Source: JBFXAN01 sp050184225
GTDB taxonomy: Bacteria; Chloroflexota; Dehalococcoidia; CAUJGQ01
Length of the DNA stretch: 17,319 nucleotides
Direction of reading: 5' to 3'
Assembly (NCBI GenBank): GCA_050184225.1
Contig: JBFXAN010000139.1
Coordinates: forward strand, 1-17,319
A program made the position numbers and the translations under genes. Below, one piece after another: positions 1-7,781 of the stretch. The number at the start of each line of letters is the position of its first letter. Position 1 is the first letter of the stretch. The notes beneath the pieces are model-generated. The model ran no database searches and was not told the DNA's origin. It saw nothing but the letters and a program-made list of their open reading frames with translations.

Positions 1-3
1 TGT

Positions 4-50
4 CGCGGCTGGGATCGGTGTGAGTCCGATCCCTGCCGCGGCTTGTTTTT
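4..50 (+). terminator. Rho-independent terminator of an upstream plus-strand gene
   Basis: A long GC-rich hairpin is visible: 4-9 pairs with 35-40 (6 bp), one T-T mismatch follows, then 11-18 pairs with 26-33 (8 bp) around a 7-base loop. The 3' arm is followed by a T-rich tract (TTGTTTTT, 43-50). The T-tract lies on the right side, so it works for transcription coming from left of the window. The hairpin may also serve the peptidase gene, which ends at 54 on the minus strand, but no T-tract is visible for that direction before the window edge. Confidence 0.8.
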
Positions 51-53
51 CGG

Positions 54-1439
54 CTACCGTGCAAGCGAGCCCATCGGGTCCCAGGCGGGCAAGATGATCG
101 GCGGCTGACCGAGCGCGGCTCGCAGATCATCGGACAGCCGGTCACGACGGGCGGCGATCTCGAACATGTGCTCGTCGAACCACGAGTCGTTCATCGTGAA
201 GAAGCCCTTCTGTCCGGTGTTGTCGGCGCCCCAGGAATTTTCGACCCGCCAGCGGCGCGGCGCCCCAGCGGCCACGTCCACCCCGGTGAAGAGCATGGCG
301 TGATTCATCGCGGTCTGGTGATATTCCAAGCGGGACGTCTTGTCAAGCTCGAACGTGGTGTCATAGAGCGTGTCGTAGTCGAAGAGGCTCACGTCCCAGA
401 TGCCGAGGTCACGGCGCATCATCTTGCCCGTGTCGCAGCCGAACCAAACCGGCTCGCCATCGACGAGCGTCTCCATCGCGATCGACTTCATCGTCTCGAT
501 TGGCACATTGAGATAGGTGACGATGCCGCCGCCGACGACGTTACCCAGGTAGTCGACCGTGTAGGTGCGGCCGTATTGGCTGGTTGGACGCGGGTCGTTG
601 ACGATGCAGACGTACTCATCAAGCGGAAGATCGACGTAGCGCTCAGCGAATTCCTTCGGCGAGATCTGGCCGTCGCGGTGGAATTGCCGGTCCTTGTCGT
701 TCCATTGCCAGTCGATCGCGCTCGGCGGCGTGCCCAGGTGGATCGAGAGAACGCGGTATACGGTCGCAAGCAGGTCATCCTTGGTCGAGCGCAGGTCGTC
801 GACCGTCGCGCCACGGGCCGCCGCATCGCGCAACAGCTTCGCTCCCTCGCGCAACTTGGCGACGGCGATGCTGTTCATCCGCCGCGTGTTGGATGAAGAC
901 TCCGTCTCCGGCATGAACGCCTTCGGCACGAGGCCGTGCTTGCCGACGAGATTGACGAACATGTTCCACTGGCCGCCATCATCGAGCGGGTGGTCGAGCA
1001 GGAACGCAACCGTGCGATCGTCGAGCGGCCGCTCCGACGTCTCGATCACCGCTTCGAGGAAATAGTTCGCCCGCTCGAACTTATCCCAGAAATGAATATA
1101 CGCCTGGCTGAACTCGAACTCTTTGAGATTGAGTCGCTTCATCGTGCCGGGGCGCAGCAGGTTGAGTCCGGCGAAGATCCAGCAACGCCCCGACACCTTC
1201 TGATTTGTGACCGCCCAGTCGTCCAGCAGGTGAGAAAAACTCTGATCGGTACTGTTGACGACGGCGCGGTTGAGGGCGATATCATCGGCGGTCACCTGTG
1301 TGACGGCATTCTGCGCCAGCCGGTAGGCACGATTTGACTCGAAGTCGCGTCGAAGCTGATCGAGCCGGCCGGCGGTCAGCACCCCATCCCCCTGCCCAAC
1401 CGCAGAACCCTGTTCAGTTGCCAAGATCGGCGGTGTCAT
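54..1439 (-). CDS. pepC: Aminopeptidase C / bleomycin hydrolase (peptidase family C1B)
   Basis: This is a cytosolic papain-fold cysteine aminopeptidase that removes N-terminal residues from peptides. The protein is 461 aa, the usual length for PepC/bleomycin hydrolase. The active site is visible: oxyanion Gln80 and nucleophile Cys86 in NQKVSGRCW, His380 in MNHAMLF, and Asn401 in VENSWG. The family forms hexamers in which the C-terminal tail sits in the active site and imposes aminopeptidase action; the tail here ends GSLAR. I chose the ATG at 1439 because AAGGAG lies 9 bases before it. An in-frame ATG at 1475 and a GTG at 1481 give longer proteins but have no clear ribosome site. There is no signal peptide. 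The gene is divergent from nfuA across a repeat-filled gap and appears monocistronic. Confidence 0.9.
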   Translation of the reverse strand: MTPPILATEQGSAVGQGDGVLTAGRLDQLRRDFESNRAYRLAQNAVTQVTADDIALNRAVVNSTDQSFSHLLDDWAVTNQKVSGRCWIFAGLNLLRPGTMKRLNLKEFEFSQAYIHFWDKFERANYFLEAVIETSERPLDDRTVAFLLDHPLDDGGQWNMFVNLVGKHGLVPKAFMPETESSSNTRRMNSIAVAKLREGAKLLRDAAARGATVDDLRSTKDDLLATVYRVLSIHLGTPPSAIDWQWNDKDRQFHRDGQISPKEFAERYVDLPLDEYVCIVNDPRPTSQYGRTYTVDYLGNVVGGGIVTYLNVPIETMKSIAMETLVDGEPVWFGCDTGKMMRRDLGIWDVSLFDYDTLYDTTFELDKTSRLEYHQTAMNHAMLFTGVDVAAGAPRRWRVENSWGADNTGQKGFFTMNDSWFDEHMFEIAARRDRLSDDLRAALGQPPIILPAWDPMGSLAR

Positions 1440-1512
1440 CGCTCCACGCTCCTTATGCGGAATTGTTGTGGCCATTCTCACACAGCGAGCGGGCGGCTGA
1501 CAGTGACCGATT

Positions 1513-1695
1513 TCTTGAACCGCAGAGGCGCGGAGGACGCAGAGGGGCGCAAAGGATTCCTTGTCGTGCTGAGAAGGGCAGCGACGAAGTATCTCGTCGC
1601 AGGATAGCGATCGGCGGCGAGATGCTTCGCTGCGCTCGGCATGACAATTCCCTCCTTTCGTTCCTCTGCGCCCTCCGCGCCTTTGCGGTTCAATC
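1513..1695. repeat. Composite nested inverted repeat in the pepC-nfuA gap
   Basis: The outer arms, 1515-1555 and 1654-1693, are about 40 bases each and nearly perfect reverse complements; the core is TTGAACCGCARAGGCGCGGA. Inside them a second, unrelated pair of arms (about 1556-1600 and 1613-1651) is also inverted, with a core resembling TGTCRTGCYGAG followed by GCAGCGAMGMAKCTC. The central loop is about 12 bases. The whole element could fold into one long hairpin. It fills most of the 321 bases between the two gene starts; I see no gene in it, and the ORFs that cross it are repeat translations. The outer arm is the same family as the element at 6592-6688. Confidence 0.85.
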
Positions 1696-1760
1696 CGCCT
1701 CCGGGTGGTCGACGTTCGTGGTACAGTCGTGGTGAGCAGAGCGGACTAGGAGGCGAGCGG

Positions 1761-2387
1761 ATGACGATCGAGAACATACGTCAGGAGCTGAGTCACGCCG
1801 CGCCGGTGCTCACCTTCACGGATGCGGCGCGGGAACGCGTGCAGGGTTTTCTTGCGGCGCAGAACAAACCGGGGTTGGCGCTGCGGGTGGCGATCACCGG
1901 ACGAACATCCGGCGGATTTCGCTATGCGATGGGGTTGGTCGAAGAAACCTCCCGCGATGCGGGCGACCTCATGCTCGATGCCGGTGCGTTCAGTGTGTTG
2001 ATCGACCCGGAGAGCCTGGGCGACCTGCGCGGCGCGCGAATTGACTTCGTCGAGTCGGCGGGCGGTGGCGGGCTGCAGATCGACAATCCCAATCCGGTTT
2101 GGCGGGAACCGCTGGCGCTTCGCGTGCAGGAAGTGATCGAAAGCCGGATCAATCCGGGCGTTGCCTCACACGGCGGCTGGGTCGAGTTGCTCGGCGTCAA
2201 GGGAAGCAAGGCATACATCCGCATGGGCGGCGGCTGTCAGGGCTGCGGCATGGCCGACGTGACGTTGAAGCAGGGGATCGAGACGATCATTTTCTCCGAC
2301 GTACCCGAGATCACCGCGGTCGTCGACGAGACAGACCACGCTTCCGGCGACAACCCATACTACAAACCGGCCAAGGGCGCGGCGTAG
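1761..2387 (+). CDS. nfuA: NfuA-type Fe-S cluster carrier (degenerate A-type domain + NifU C-terminal domain)
   Basis: NfuA proteins hold a 4Fe-4S cluster between two subunits and deliver it to apo-proteins in the cytosol. Residues about 15-110 resemble an IscA/HesB A-type domain. That domain has no cysteines here, as is usual for the targeting domain of NfuA. Residues about 118-190 form the NifU-like domain with the cluster motif GGGCQGCGM (Cys159 and Cys162). The length is 208 aa, close to E. coli NfuA. The start at 1761 is preceded by AGGAGG about 7 bases upstream; an in-frame extension to 1641 would translate the adjacent repeat and is rejected. The 3' end overlaps the convergent ATP-grasp gene by 28 bases. 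No other Fe-S assembly gene is present in the window. Confidence 0.87.
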   Translation: MTIENIRQELSHAAPVLTFTDAARERVQGFLAAQNKPGLALRVAITGRTSGGFRYAMGLVEETSRDAGDLMLDAGAFSVLIDPESLGDLRGARIDFVESAGGGGLQIDNPNPVWREPLALRVQEVIESRINPGVASHGGWVELLGVKGSKAYIRMGGGCQGCGMADVTLKQGIETIIFSDVPEITAVVDETDHASGDNPYYKPAKGAA

Positions 2388-3622
2388 GCCGGCTCGATCG
2401 CGATCCGCAGCTGCCGATGCGCCTCGCGGAGCGATGCTTCGACGGCGGCCGGTGTGTTGCCACGCGCGAAGATGAAGCCCAGATAACGATTGCCGTCCGG
2501 GAGCGGAACGACTTCATCGCCGATTGGGATGCTGATCGTGAGGTCGACGATGCCCTCCACCGCCCGGGCGTCGTCGATTCCTGATACCGCTCGCAGGACG
2601 CCGCGCGCGGGAATTGGCAGCATCATCACGCCGGATGGTTCGGGTTCGCGCTCGACGTGCGTTACGTCGCCGCCGATAGCGTGCAGCAATACCAGGTCTT
2701 CGAGCGAACGACCGCCGCTGAATTCGAGCGTATCGGAGCAAAGCCCACCGATCGTGCGCGCGGCGATCTCCACCACCCACGCGCCGTTGGCGTTCAATCG
2801 AAGCTCGGCGTGGACCGGACCCTCGCGCAATCCCAGCGCTTCGGCGGCGCGTCCGGTGGCATCGACGATCGATCGCTGCTCGTCCTCGGAATGCCGGGAC
2901 GGCGTGACGTAGATCGTCTCCTCGAAGTAGGGCCCGTCGAGGGGATCCGGCTTGTCAAAGATCGCCAGCACCTTGAGCGCGCCGCCGATCAACATGCCTT
3001 CGAGCGCCACCTCGATGCCGGGAATGAACGCCTCGACGAGATAGCGGCGGGCGTCGTCTCCACCGGCGGCGGCAACCTCCGGATCTTCGAGAATGGCACG
3101 CAGCCGGTGGACCGCACTGACGAATGTATCGGGAGTATCGGCACGAATCACACCCCGGCTGGCAGAGAGGAAGATCGGCTTCACGACGCAAGGGTAGGGC
3201 ACGCGCCGAGCAACGGCGGCGGGATCGTCGGCGAGCGGGATGGTCGCATACCACGGCGAAGGCGCCCCGGCATCGGCCAGCAGCCGGCGCATCAGCGCCT
3301 TGTTGCCCGTCGCGCGGACAGCATCGACGGCGTTGTGCGGGAGTCCGAGCCGTTCGGCGGCCATTGCCGCCAGCAGGGTAGAATCATCGTCCACGCCGAC
3401 GATGATATCGATCGGCATCGACGCGTGAAATGCGGCGATCTGTTCCACCGCCTGGAGCGGTTCTCGAAAGGTGAGAGCGAGGGTCGTCCCCGGCGCTGCC
3501 CGCGCCAGCGCATTGCGGCGCTCGGTCCCGACCGTCACCCGCGCGCCCAACCGTCCCGCCGCGCGCATAAAGGCCCGAGCGCGATACGTGCGGGTCGCCA
3601 TCAGCAGTAGAATGCGGCGCAT
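2360..3622 (-). CDS. ATP-grasp domain ligase, substrate unknown
   Basis: The protein is 420 aa with an ATP-grasp fold of the carboxylate-amine ligase type: it activates a carboxylate as acyl-phosphate and joins it to an amine. An N-terminal Rossmann-like pre-domain covers residues about 1-100 (MRRILLLMATRTYRARAF). The ATP-binding lysine is Lys148 in YPCVVKPIFLSASRGV, the hinge region reads LVEAFIPGIEVALEGM (195-210), and metal-binding acids lie in HAELRLNANG and VVEIAARTIGG (271-293). It looks like the widespread L-amino-acid-ligase-like group, but no substrate can be read from the sequence. The start at 3622 is chosen because the longer frame up to 4228 runs through the repeat and antisense to malate synthase. 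There is no Shine-Dalgarno before this ATG; TGCTACCCT, an extended -10-like string, ends 6 bases upstream, so the mRNA may be nearly leaderless. Confidence 0.8.
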   Translation of the reverse strand: MRRILLLMATRTYRARAFMRAAGRLGARVTVGTERRNALARAAPGTTLALTFREPLQAVEQIAAFHASMPIDIIVGVDDDSTLLAAMAAERLGLPHNAVDAVRATGNKALMRRLLADAGAPSPWYATIPLADDPAAVARRVPYPCVVKPIFLSASRGVIRADTPDTFVSAVHRLRAILEDPEVAAAGGDDARRYLVEAFIPGIEVALEGMLIGGALKVLAIFDKPDPLDGPYFEETIYVTPSRHSEDEQRSIVDATGRAAEALGLREGPVHAELRLNANGAWVVEIAARTIGGLCSDTLEFSGGRSLEDLVLLHAIGGDVTHVEREPEPSGVMMLPIPARGVLRAVSGIDDARAVEGIVDLTISIPIGDEVVPLPDGNRYLGFIFARGNTPAAVEASLREAHRQLRIAIEPAYAAPLAGL

Positions 3623-3639
3623 GGGGACAGGGTAGCATG

Positions 3640-3799
3640 TACCTAACCCCCCGACCCCCTTCTCTCGCAGGGAAGGGGGAGTACTGGTTAGCCATGGTGG
3701 AACGAGAATCGTCGGTGTAGCCAGACGGGATACTGGCAGACCACGGTAGATGAGAACTCCCCCTTCCCTGCGAGAGAAGGGGGCCGGGGGGTTAGGTAT
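3640..3799. repeat. Long inverted repeat between the ATP-grasp gene and malate synthase
   Basis: Arms at 3640-3682 and 3755-3799 are reverse complements over about 42 bases with about two mismatches; the core is CCTAACCCCCCGRCCCCCTT followed by CTCTCGCAGGGAAGGGGGAG. The interior (3682-3754) carries two imperfect direct copies of a unit of about 25 bases starting TACTGG, at 3682 and 3731. The right arm runs into the malate synthase start codon and its G-run supplies the only ribosome-site-like sequence there. The left arm ends about 17 bases from the ATP-grasp start. It has the look of a dispersed intergenic repeat. Confidence 0.85.
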
Positions 3800-5393
3800 G
3801 ACACGTGCAGCTGAAATCGAAGTCATCGCACCCGTGTCCGGCCGTGCCGAACAGATCCTGACACCAAAGGCGCTGGCCTTTGTCGGGGAATTGCACCGCG
3901 AGCTTAATCCAGTGCGCCAGCGGCTGCTGGCCGCGCGGGTCGAGCGGCAGGCGCGGCTTGATGCTGGCGAGATGCCGGACTTCCTGGCTGAGACGCGAGG
4001 CATCCGAGAGGGGGTGTGGCAGGTGGCGCGGCCGCCGGCGGACCTGCACGATCGGCGGGTCGAGATCACCGGTCCGGTCGACCGGAAGATGGTGATCAAT
4101 GCGCTCAATTCCGGCGCGCGGGTGTTCATGGCGGACTTCGAGGATGCGACGACGCCATCCTGGGAGAACCTGATCGAGGGGCACGCCAACCTGATCGACG
4201 CGATCGAGCGGACGATCGAATTCGCCAATCCGGATGGCCGGACCTATCGGTTGAACAACGACGTCGCGACGCTGTTCGTGCGCCCGCGCGGGTGGCATCT
4301 GCCGGAGAAGCATCTGCTCGTCGATGGTGAGCCGGTTTCCGGCAGCCTCTTCGACTTCGGCTTGTACGTCTATCACAACGGCCGCCGGCTGCTGGACAAG
4401 GGCAGCGGACCCTACTTCTATCTGCCGAAGCTGGAGAGTCATCATGAAGCGCGACTCTGGAACGATGCCTTCCTCTTCGCGCAGGACCGGCTGGACCTGT
4501 CACGTGGGAGTATTCGGGCGACGGTATTGGTCGAGACGATCCTCGCTGCCTTCGAGATGGAGGAGATCCTCTTCGAGTTGCGCGAGCACAGCGCCGGTCT
4601 GAACGCGGGCCGGTGGGACTACATCTTCAGCATGATCAAGAAGTTCCGCACGCGGCCGGAGTTCGTGCTGCCTGACCGGACGCAGGTGACGATGACCGTC
4701 CCCTTCATGCGGGCGTACACCGAACTGCTGGTGAAGACCTGCCACGCGCGCGGCGCCCACGCGATCGGCGGGATGGCAGCGTTCATTCCCAGCCGGCGCG
4801 ACGCGGCGGTGAATGACCTCGCGTTGACCAATGTGCAGGCCGACAAGCAGCGCGAAGCCGGCGCCGGATTCGATGGAACCTGGGTCGCACATCCCGACCT
4901 CGTCTCGACGGCAATGACGGCATTCGACGCGGCGCTCGGCGACAAAGCCAACCAGGTGGAGCGGCGACGCGACGATGTCCGAACGGTCGCATCTGAACTG
5001 CTCGACGTTCGCATCGATGGCGGCGTGGTCACAGAAGCCGGCGTGCGCACGAACGTCGGCGTCGCGATTCAGTATCTAGAGTCGTGGTTGCGCGGCGTTG
5101 GTGCGGCCGCGATCAATAACCTGATGGAAGATGCGGCCACCGCCGAGATCTCACGCTCGCAGATCTGGCAGTGGATCCGCCATGGGGTTCGCCTCGACGA
5201 CGGCCGGCCGGTGTCGCGCGACCTGGTCCGGCAGATCCAGGCGGAGGAGATGCAGCGGTTCGCGGCAGGGACGGCAGGCGACCCGGCAACGGCAGCGCGC
5301 TATCGAGTGGCCGCGGCCCTCTTCGAAGAGGTCGCGCTCTCGGAGGGATTTGCCGAGTTCCTCACGATCCCCGCCTACGAGCGGATCGACTGA
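3798..5393 (+). CDS. aceB: Malate synthase A
   Basis: Malate synthase condenses glyoxylate with acetyl-CoA to give malate and CoA, the second step of the glyoxylate shunt. The protein is 531 aa, the normal length of the short (A) isoform. The TIM-barrel active site is visible: FVRPRGWHLPEKH with its arginine (about 162-164), Glu246 in VLVETILAAFEMEE and Asp274 in GRWDYIFS as Mg ligands, and the catalytic base Asp445 in the signature NLMEDAATAEISR. The start at 3798 is directly after the inverted repeat; GGGGGG of the repeat lies about 6 bases upstream. The frame can be extended to 3750, but that stretch is repeat sequence. Isocitrate lyase is not in the window. The convergent monooxygenase ends only 7 bases downstream, with no terminator between them. 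Confidence 0.93.
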   Translation: MTRAAEIEVIAPVSGRAEQILTPKALAFVGELHRELNPVRQRLLAARVERQARLDAGEMPDFLAETRGIREGVWQVARPPADLHDRRVEITGPVDRKMVINALNSGARVFMADFEDATTPSWENLIEGHANLIDAIERTIEFANPDGRTYRLNNDVATLFVRPRGWHLPEKHLLVDGEPVSGSLFDFGLYVYHNGRRLLDKGSGPYFYLPKLESHHEARLWNDAFLFAQDRLDLSRGSIRATVLVETILAAFEMEEILFELREHSAGLNAGRWDYIFSMIKKFRTRPEFVLPDRTQVTMTVPFMRAYTELLVKTCHARGAHAIGGMAAFIPSRRDAAVNDLALTNVQADKQREAGAGFDGTWVAHPDLVSTAMTAFDAALGDKANQVERRRDDVRTVASELLDVRIDGGVVTEAGVRTNVGVAIQYLESWLRGVGAAAINNLMEDAATAEISRSQIWQWIRHGVRLDDGRPVSRDLVRQIQAEEMQRFAAGTAGDPATAARYRVAAALFEEVALSEGFAEFLTIPAYERID

Positions 5394-5400
5394 TCCGAGG

Positions 5401-5712
5401 TCAGACGGCGGCGCCCTGCTGCTCGAGGACCATCTCGTACAGTTTGACGTGCGGCGGTCCATCGACGATGCCGGCAACGTTGCCCTGGCGATGACCGGCG
5501 GCGAACGCCTCCGATTGGGTCCAGGCAATGAAGGCGTCCCGGTTCACCCAGGTCGAGTGGCTGATGTATTCACCCGCCTCGTCGCCCTTGAGCAGGGCAA
5601 AGTGGACAAAGCCGGGAACCTGATTCAGATACGTCTCACGGTCGCGCCAGCGCTCCTCGAAGTCAGCCTCGCGGCCGGGCGCCACCTTGAAGTTGTTCAT
5701 TGCGATAAACAT
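5401..5712 (-). CDS. IsdG/HmoA-like heme-degrading monooxygenase (ABM fold)
   Basis: This 103-aa protein has the dimeric ferredoxin-like ABM fold. IsdG-type enzymes open the heme ring in the cytosol to free iron, using an Asn-Trp-His triad. Candidate residues are in the right places: Asn6/Asn7 in MFIAMNNFKV, Trp64 in AFIAWTQSEAF and His74 in AAGHRQG (IsdG uses Asn7, Trp66 or 67 and His76 or 77). It is the last gene of the minus-strand hmuTUV operon, 39 bases after hmuV, with its own ribosome site (AAAGGAG, 9 bases before ATG). This context supports a heme-iron role over a generic antibiotic-biosynthesis monooxygenase. Its 3' end faces malate synthase with a 7-base gap. Confidence 0.85.
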   Translation of the reverse strand: MFIAMNNFKVAPGREADFEERWRDRETYLNQVPGFVHFALLKGDEAGEYISHSTWVNRDAFIAWTQSEAFAAGHRQGNVAGIVDGPPHVKLYEMVLEQQGAAV

Positions 5713-5751
5713 TGTGTTGTGCTCCTTTCGGTGAACGGGCTTCCTGTCATT

Positions 5752-6567
5752 CTAGTGGCTCGTTGCTTCCGCGAGACGGGCCGCCTGACCGGCGGCGTCT
5801 CTTGGCAGTGGTACGATCAGCGGGCAATCGCGCACCGGATGACGCAATACCGCCATCGGATGCTCGAAGACCTCGCTCAAGAGTTCCTCAGTACAGACCT
5901 CACGCGGCGGTCCGAGGGCCGCCAGGCGACCTTGGTGAAGGACCGCGACGCGATCGGCGGCCGCGGCGGCCAGATTGAGGTCGTGGAGGACCGTGAGCAC
6001 CGCCGTGCCGCCGGCAGCCATCGACCGTGCCGTCTCCATGACCAGTTCTTGATGATGGATGTCGAGTGAGGCGGTCGGCTCATCCAGCAGCACGATCGGC
6101 GCTTCCTGCGCCAGCACACGGGCGAGTGAAACTCGCTGCTGTTCGCCGCCGGAGAGCGTCGGGAAGGACCGCGCCGCCAGATCAAGCGTGTCCGTTTCGC
6201 TCATCGCCCAATCGACCACCTCGTGATCGTGACCGCGCTCCGAGGCGGCGAAGCCGAGATGCGGGCTTCGTCCCATCAGCACGACCTCACGGGCGCTGAA
6301 CGCAAACTGGAGCACTGTCTGTTGAGGTAGAACGGCCCGGCGCAAGGCGAGCGCCCGCGCGCCATAGGTGCGAAGCGGCGCCTCATCGAGCAGGACCGCG
6401 CCCGCACTCGGCTGCAAGTCACCGGCCAGGAGTCTGAGCAACGTCGACTTGCCCGCCCCGTTGGGGCCAACGAGCGCGAGGATCTCTCCCGGCCGCAGGT
6501 CGAGCGACACCTCTTGCACGAGCGCCCGTGCCCCGACATGAAAGCTGACCGCGCGTGCCTCAAGCAT
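5752..6567 (-). CDS. hmuV: Heme ABC importer, ATP-binding protein
   Basis: This is the 271-aa ATPase of a heme/ferric-siderophore importer; two copies drive the HmuU permease from the cytosolic side. Visible motifs are Walker A GPNGAGKST (34-42), Q-loop region LPQQT (80-84), the importer-typical MGRSPHLG (98-105), signature LSGGEQQR (138-145), Walker B IVLLDEP (158-164) and the H-loop VLHDLN (193-198). The ATG at 6567 is chosen: AGGA lies about 10 bases upstream and the protein begins MLEARAVSF, as HmuV proteins do. The open frame up to 6630 is translation of the repeat lying between hmuU and hmuV. The gene follows hmuU by 123 bases, most of it repeat, and precedes the heme monooxygenase by 39 bases. 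Confidence 0.9.
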   Translation of the reverse strand: MLEARAVSFHVGARALVQEVSLDLRPGEILALVGPNGAGKSTLLRLLAGDLQPSAGAVLLDEAPLRTYGARALALRRAVLPQQTVLQFAFSAREVVLMGRSPHLGFAASERGHDHEVVDWAMSETDTLDLAARSFPTLSGGEQQRVSLARVLAQEAPIVLLDEPTASLDIHHQELVMETARSMAAGGTAVLTVLHDLNLAAAAADRVAVLHQGRLAALGPPREVCTEELLSEVFEHPMAVLRHPVRDCPLIVPLPRDAAGQAARLAEATSH

Positions 6568-6591
6568 GTGTGGCACATCCTGGATTACCGG

Positions 6592-6688
6592 ATTGAACCG
6601 CAAAGACGCAAAGGGCGCAAAGGAGCGCAAAGCATTCGAGAAGACTCTGCGCTTCTTTGCACCCTTTGCGTCTTTGCGGTTGGTTCAT
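6592..6688. repeat. Inverted repeat inside the heme operon (hmuU-hmuV gap)
   Basis: Arms at about 6592-6631 and 6646-6687 are reverse complements over about 40 bases; the core is AACCGCAAAGACGCAAAGGG followed by a GCAAAG repeat. The loop is only about 14 bases, so the RNA would form a strong stem. The outer sequence is the same family as the outer arms at 1515-1555/1654-1693. It lies in the transcribed gap of a minus-strand operon, touching the hmuU stop codon and ending about 25 bases before the hmuV start. Confidence 0.85.
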
Positions 6689-6690
6689 GG

Positions 6691-7776
6691 TCATCCCCAG
6701 CCGCCGTGGATTGTGCGGGTGCGGTAGACGAGCCAGAGGAAGAAGGGGCCGCCGAGCATTGCCGTGACGACGCCGAGGGGGAGCTCGCGGGGGATGACGG
6801 CGGTGCGGGCGATCAGGTCGGTGAAGAGGAGCAGGATGGCGCCGCCCAGGGCACTGGCCGGGAGCAGGGTACGATGATCCGGGCCGGCGATCAGCCGGAT
6901 GATGTGGGGCACGACCAGCCCGACGAAGCCGACGATGCCGGCGACGGAGACGGCCGCGCCGGTGACGAGGGCCGAGAGCACAATCAACAGAAACCGCACC
7001 CGTTCTGTTGCCAACCCGAGATGACGCGCCTCCCGCTCGCCGAGCACGAGCAGGTTGAGCTGGCGTCCCCACCAGGGCAGCACGATGATACCTAGCCCGA
7101 TTGCCGGCAGCACCGCCAGCACGGCGGTCCAGGTGGCGCCGCCGACGCTACCGAGCGACCAGAACACGATACTACGCAACTGCGCGTCATCCGCCATGAA
7201 CGTGCCAAAGCCGATGCCGGCGCCGGCGATCGCATTCAGGGCGATACCAGTGAGCACCAGCGTCACCACTTCGATCCTACCCTGATGCCGCGCACAACCA
7301 TAGACCGCAAGCGTGGCGAGCAGGCCACCGATGAATGCGGCGACGGGAAGGGTAGCCGCGCCGAGGATGGTCACACCGAAAACGATCGCGATGACGGCCC
7401 CCAGTGCGGCGCCGCTGGAGACACCGATCAGGCTCGGATCGGCGAGGGGATTGCGAAAGACGCCTTGCATCACCGCACCGGCCAGGCCGAGCGAGGCGCC
7501 GACAAGCGCGGCGAGCAGCATTCGCGGAATCCGGATCGCCCAGAGCACCGCGTCCTGCTGGCCGGTGTAGCTGACACCGAGGTCGATGCCGAGGTGATCG
7601 AACAGGATCGCGAGCGACTGCACCGGCGCAATCCGCACGGCGCCGATACCCGCGTTGAGCAGCAGCGCCAGCACCAGCAGTGCGCCGAGCATTGGGAACA
7701 GCAAGTAATTCGTCCGCGTTCGCCTGCGCGTCGAAGCCGGTTGAGTCAGCGGGAGGCGTGCCGTACCGGCGGTCAT
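6691..7776 (-). CDS. hmuU: Heme ABC importer, permease (FecCD family)
   Basis: This is a 361-aa polytopic membrane protein of the BtuC/FecCD family, with about nine to ten hydrophobic segments after a basic N-terminal tail (TRRRTRTNYLL). Family hallmarks are RIPRMLLAALVGASLGLAG (about 103-121), the FRNPLADPSLIGVSSGAALG region (about 127-146) and the cytosolic coupling part GFVGLVVPHIIRL near residue 300, which contacts the ATPase. It forms the heme channel with HmuV. The start at 7776 lies 5 bases after the hmuT stop codon, with no strong ribosome site, so it is probably translationally coupled to hmuT. Confidence 0.9.
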   Translation of the reverse strand: MTAGTARLPLTQPASTRRRTRTNYLLFPMLGALLVLALLLNAGIGAVRIAPVQSLAILFDHLGIDLGVSYTGQQDAVLWAIRIPRMLLAALVGASLGLAGAVMQGVFRNPLADPSLIGVSSGAALGAVIAIVFGVTILGAATLPVAAFIGGLLATLAVYGCARHQGRIEVVTLVLTGIALNAIAGAGIGFGTFMADDAQLRSIVFWSLGSVGGATWTAVLAVLPAIGLGIIVLPWWGRQLNLLVLGEREARHLGLATERVRFLLIVLSALVTGAAVSVAGIVGFVGLVVPHIIRLIAGPDHRTLLPASALGGAILLLFTDLIARTAVIPRELPLGVVTAMLGGPFFLWLVYRTRTIHGGWG

Positions 7777-7781
7777 AAACG

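Noticed and set aside
1334..1777. ORFs of 64 to 133 codons on both strands
   Set aside because: They are translations of the composite inverted repeat and have no independent support.
3623..4228. Long upstream extension of the ATP-grasp frame (622 codons in total)
   Set aside because: The extra 202 codons run through the inverted repeat and antisense to malate synthase; ATP-grasp homology begins only at MRRILLLMATR.
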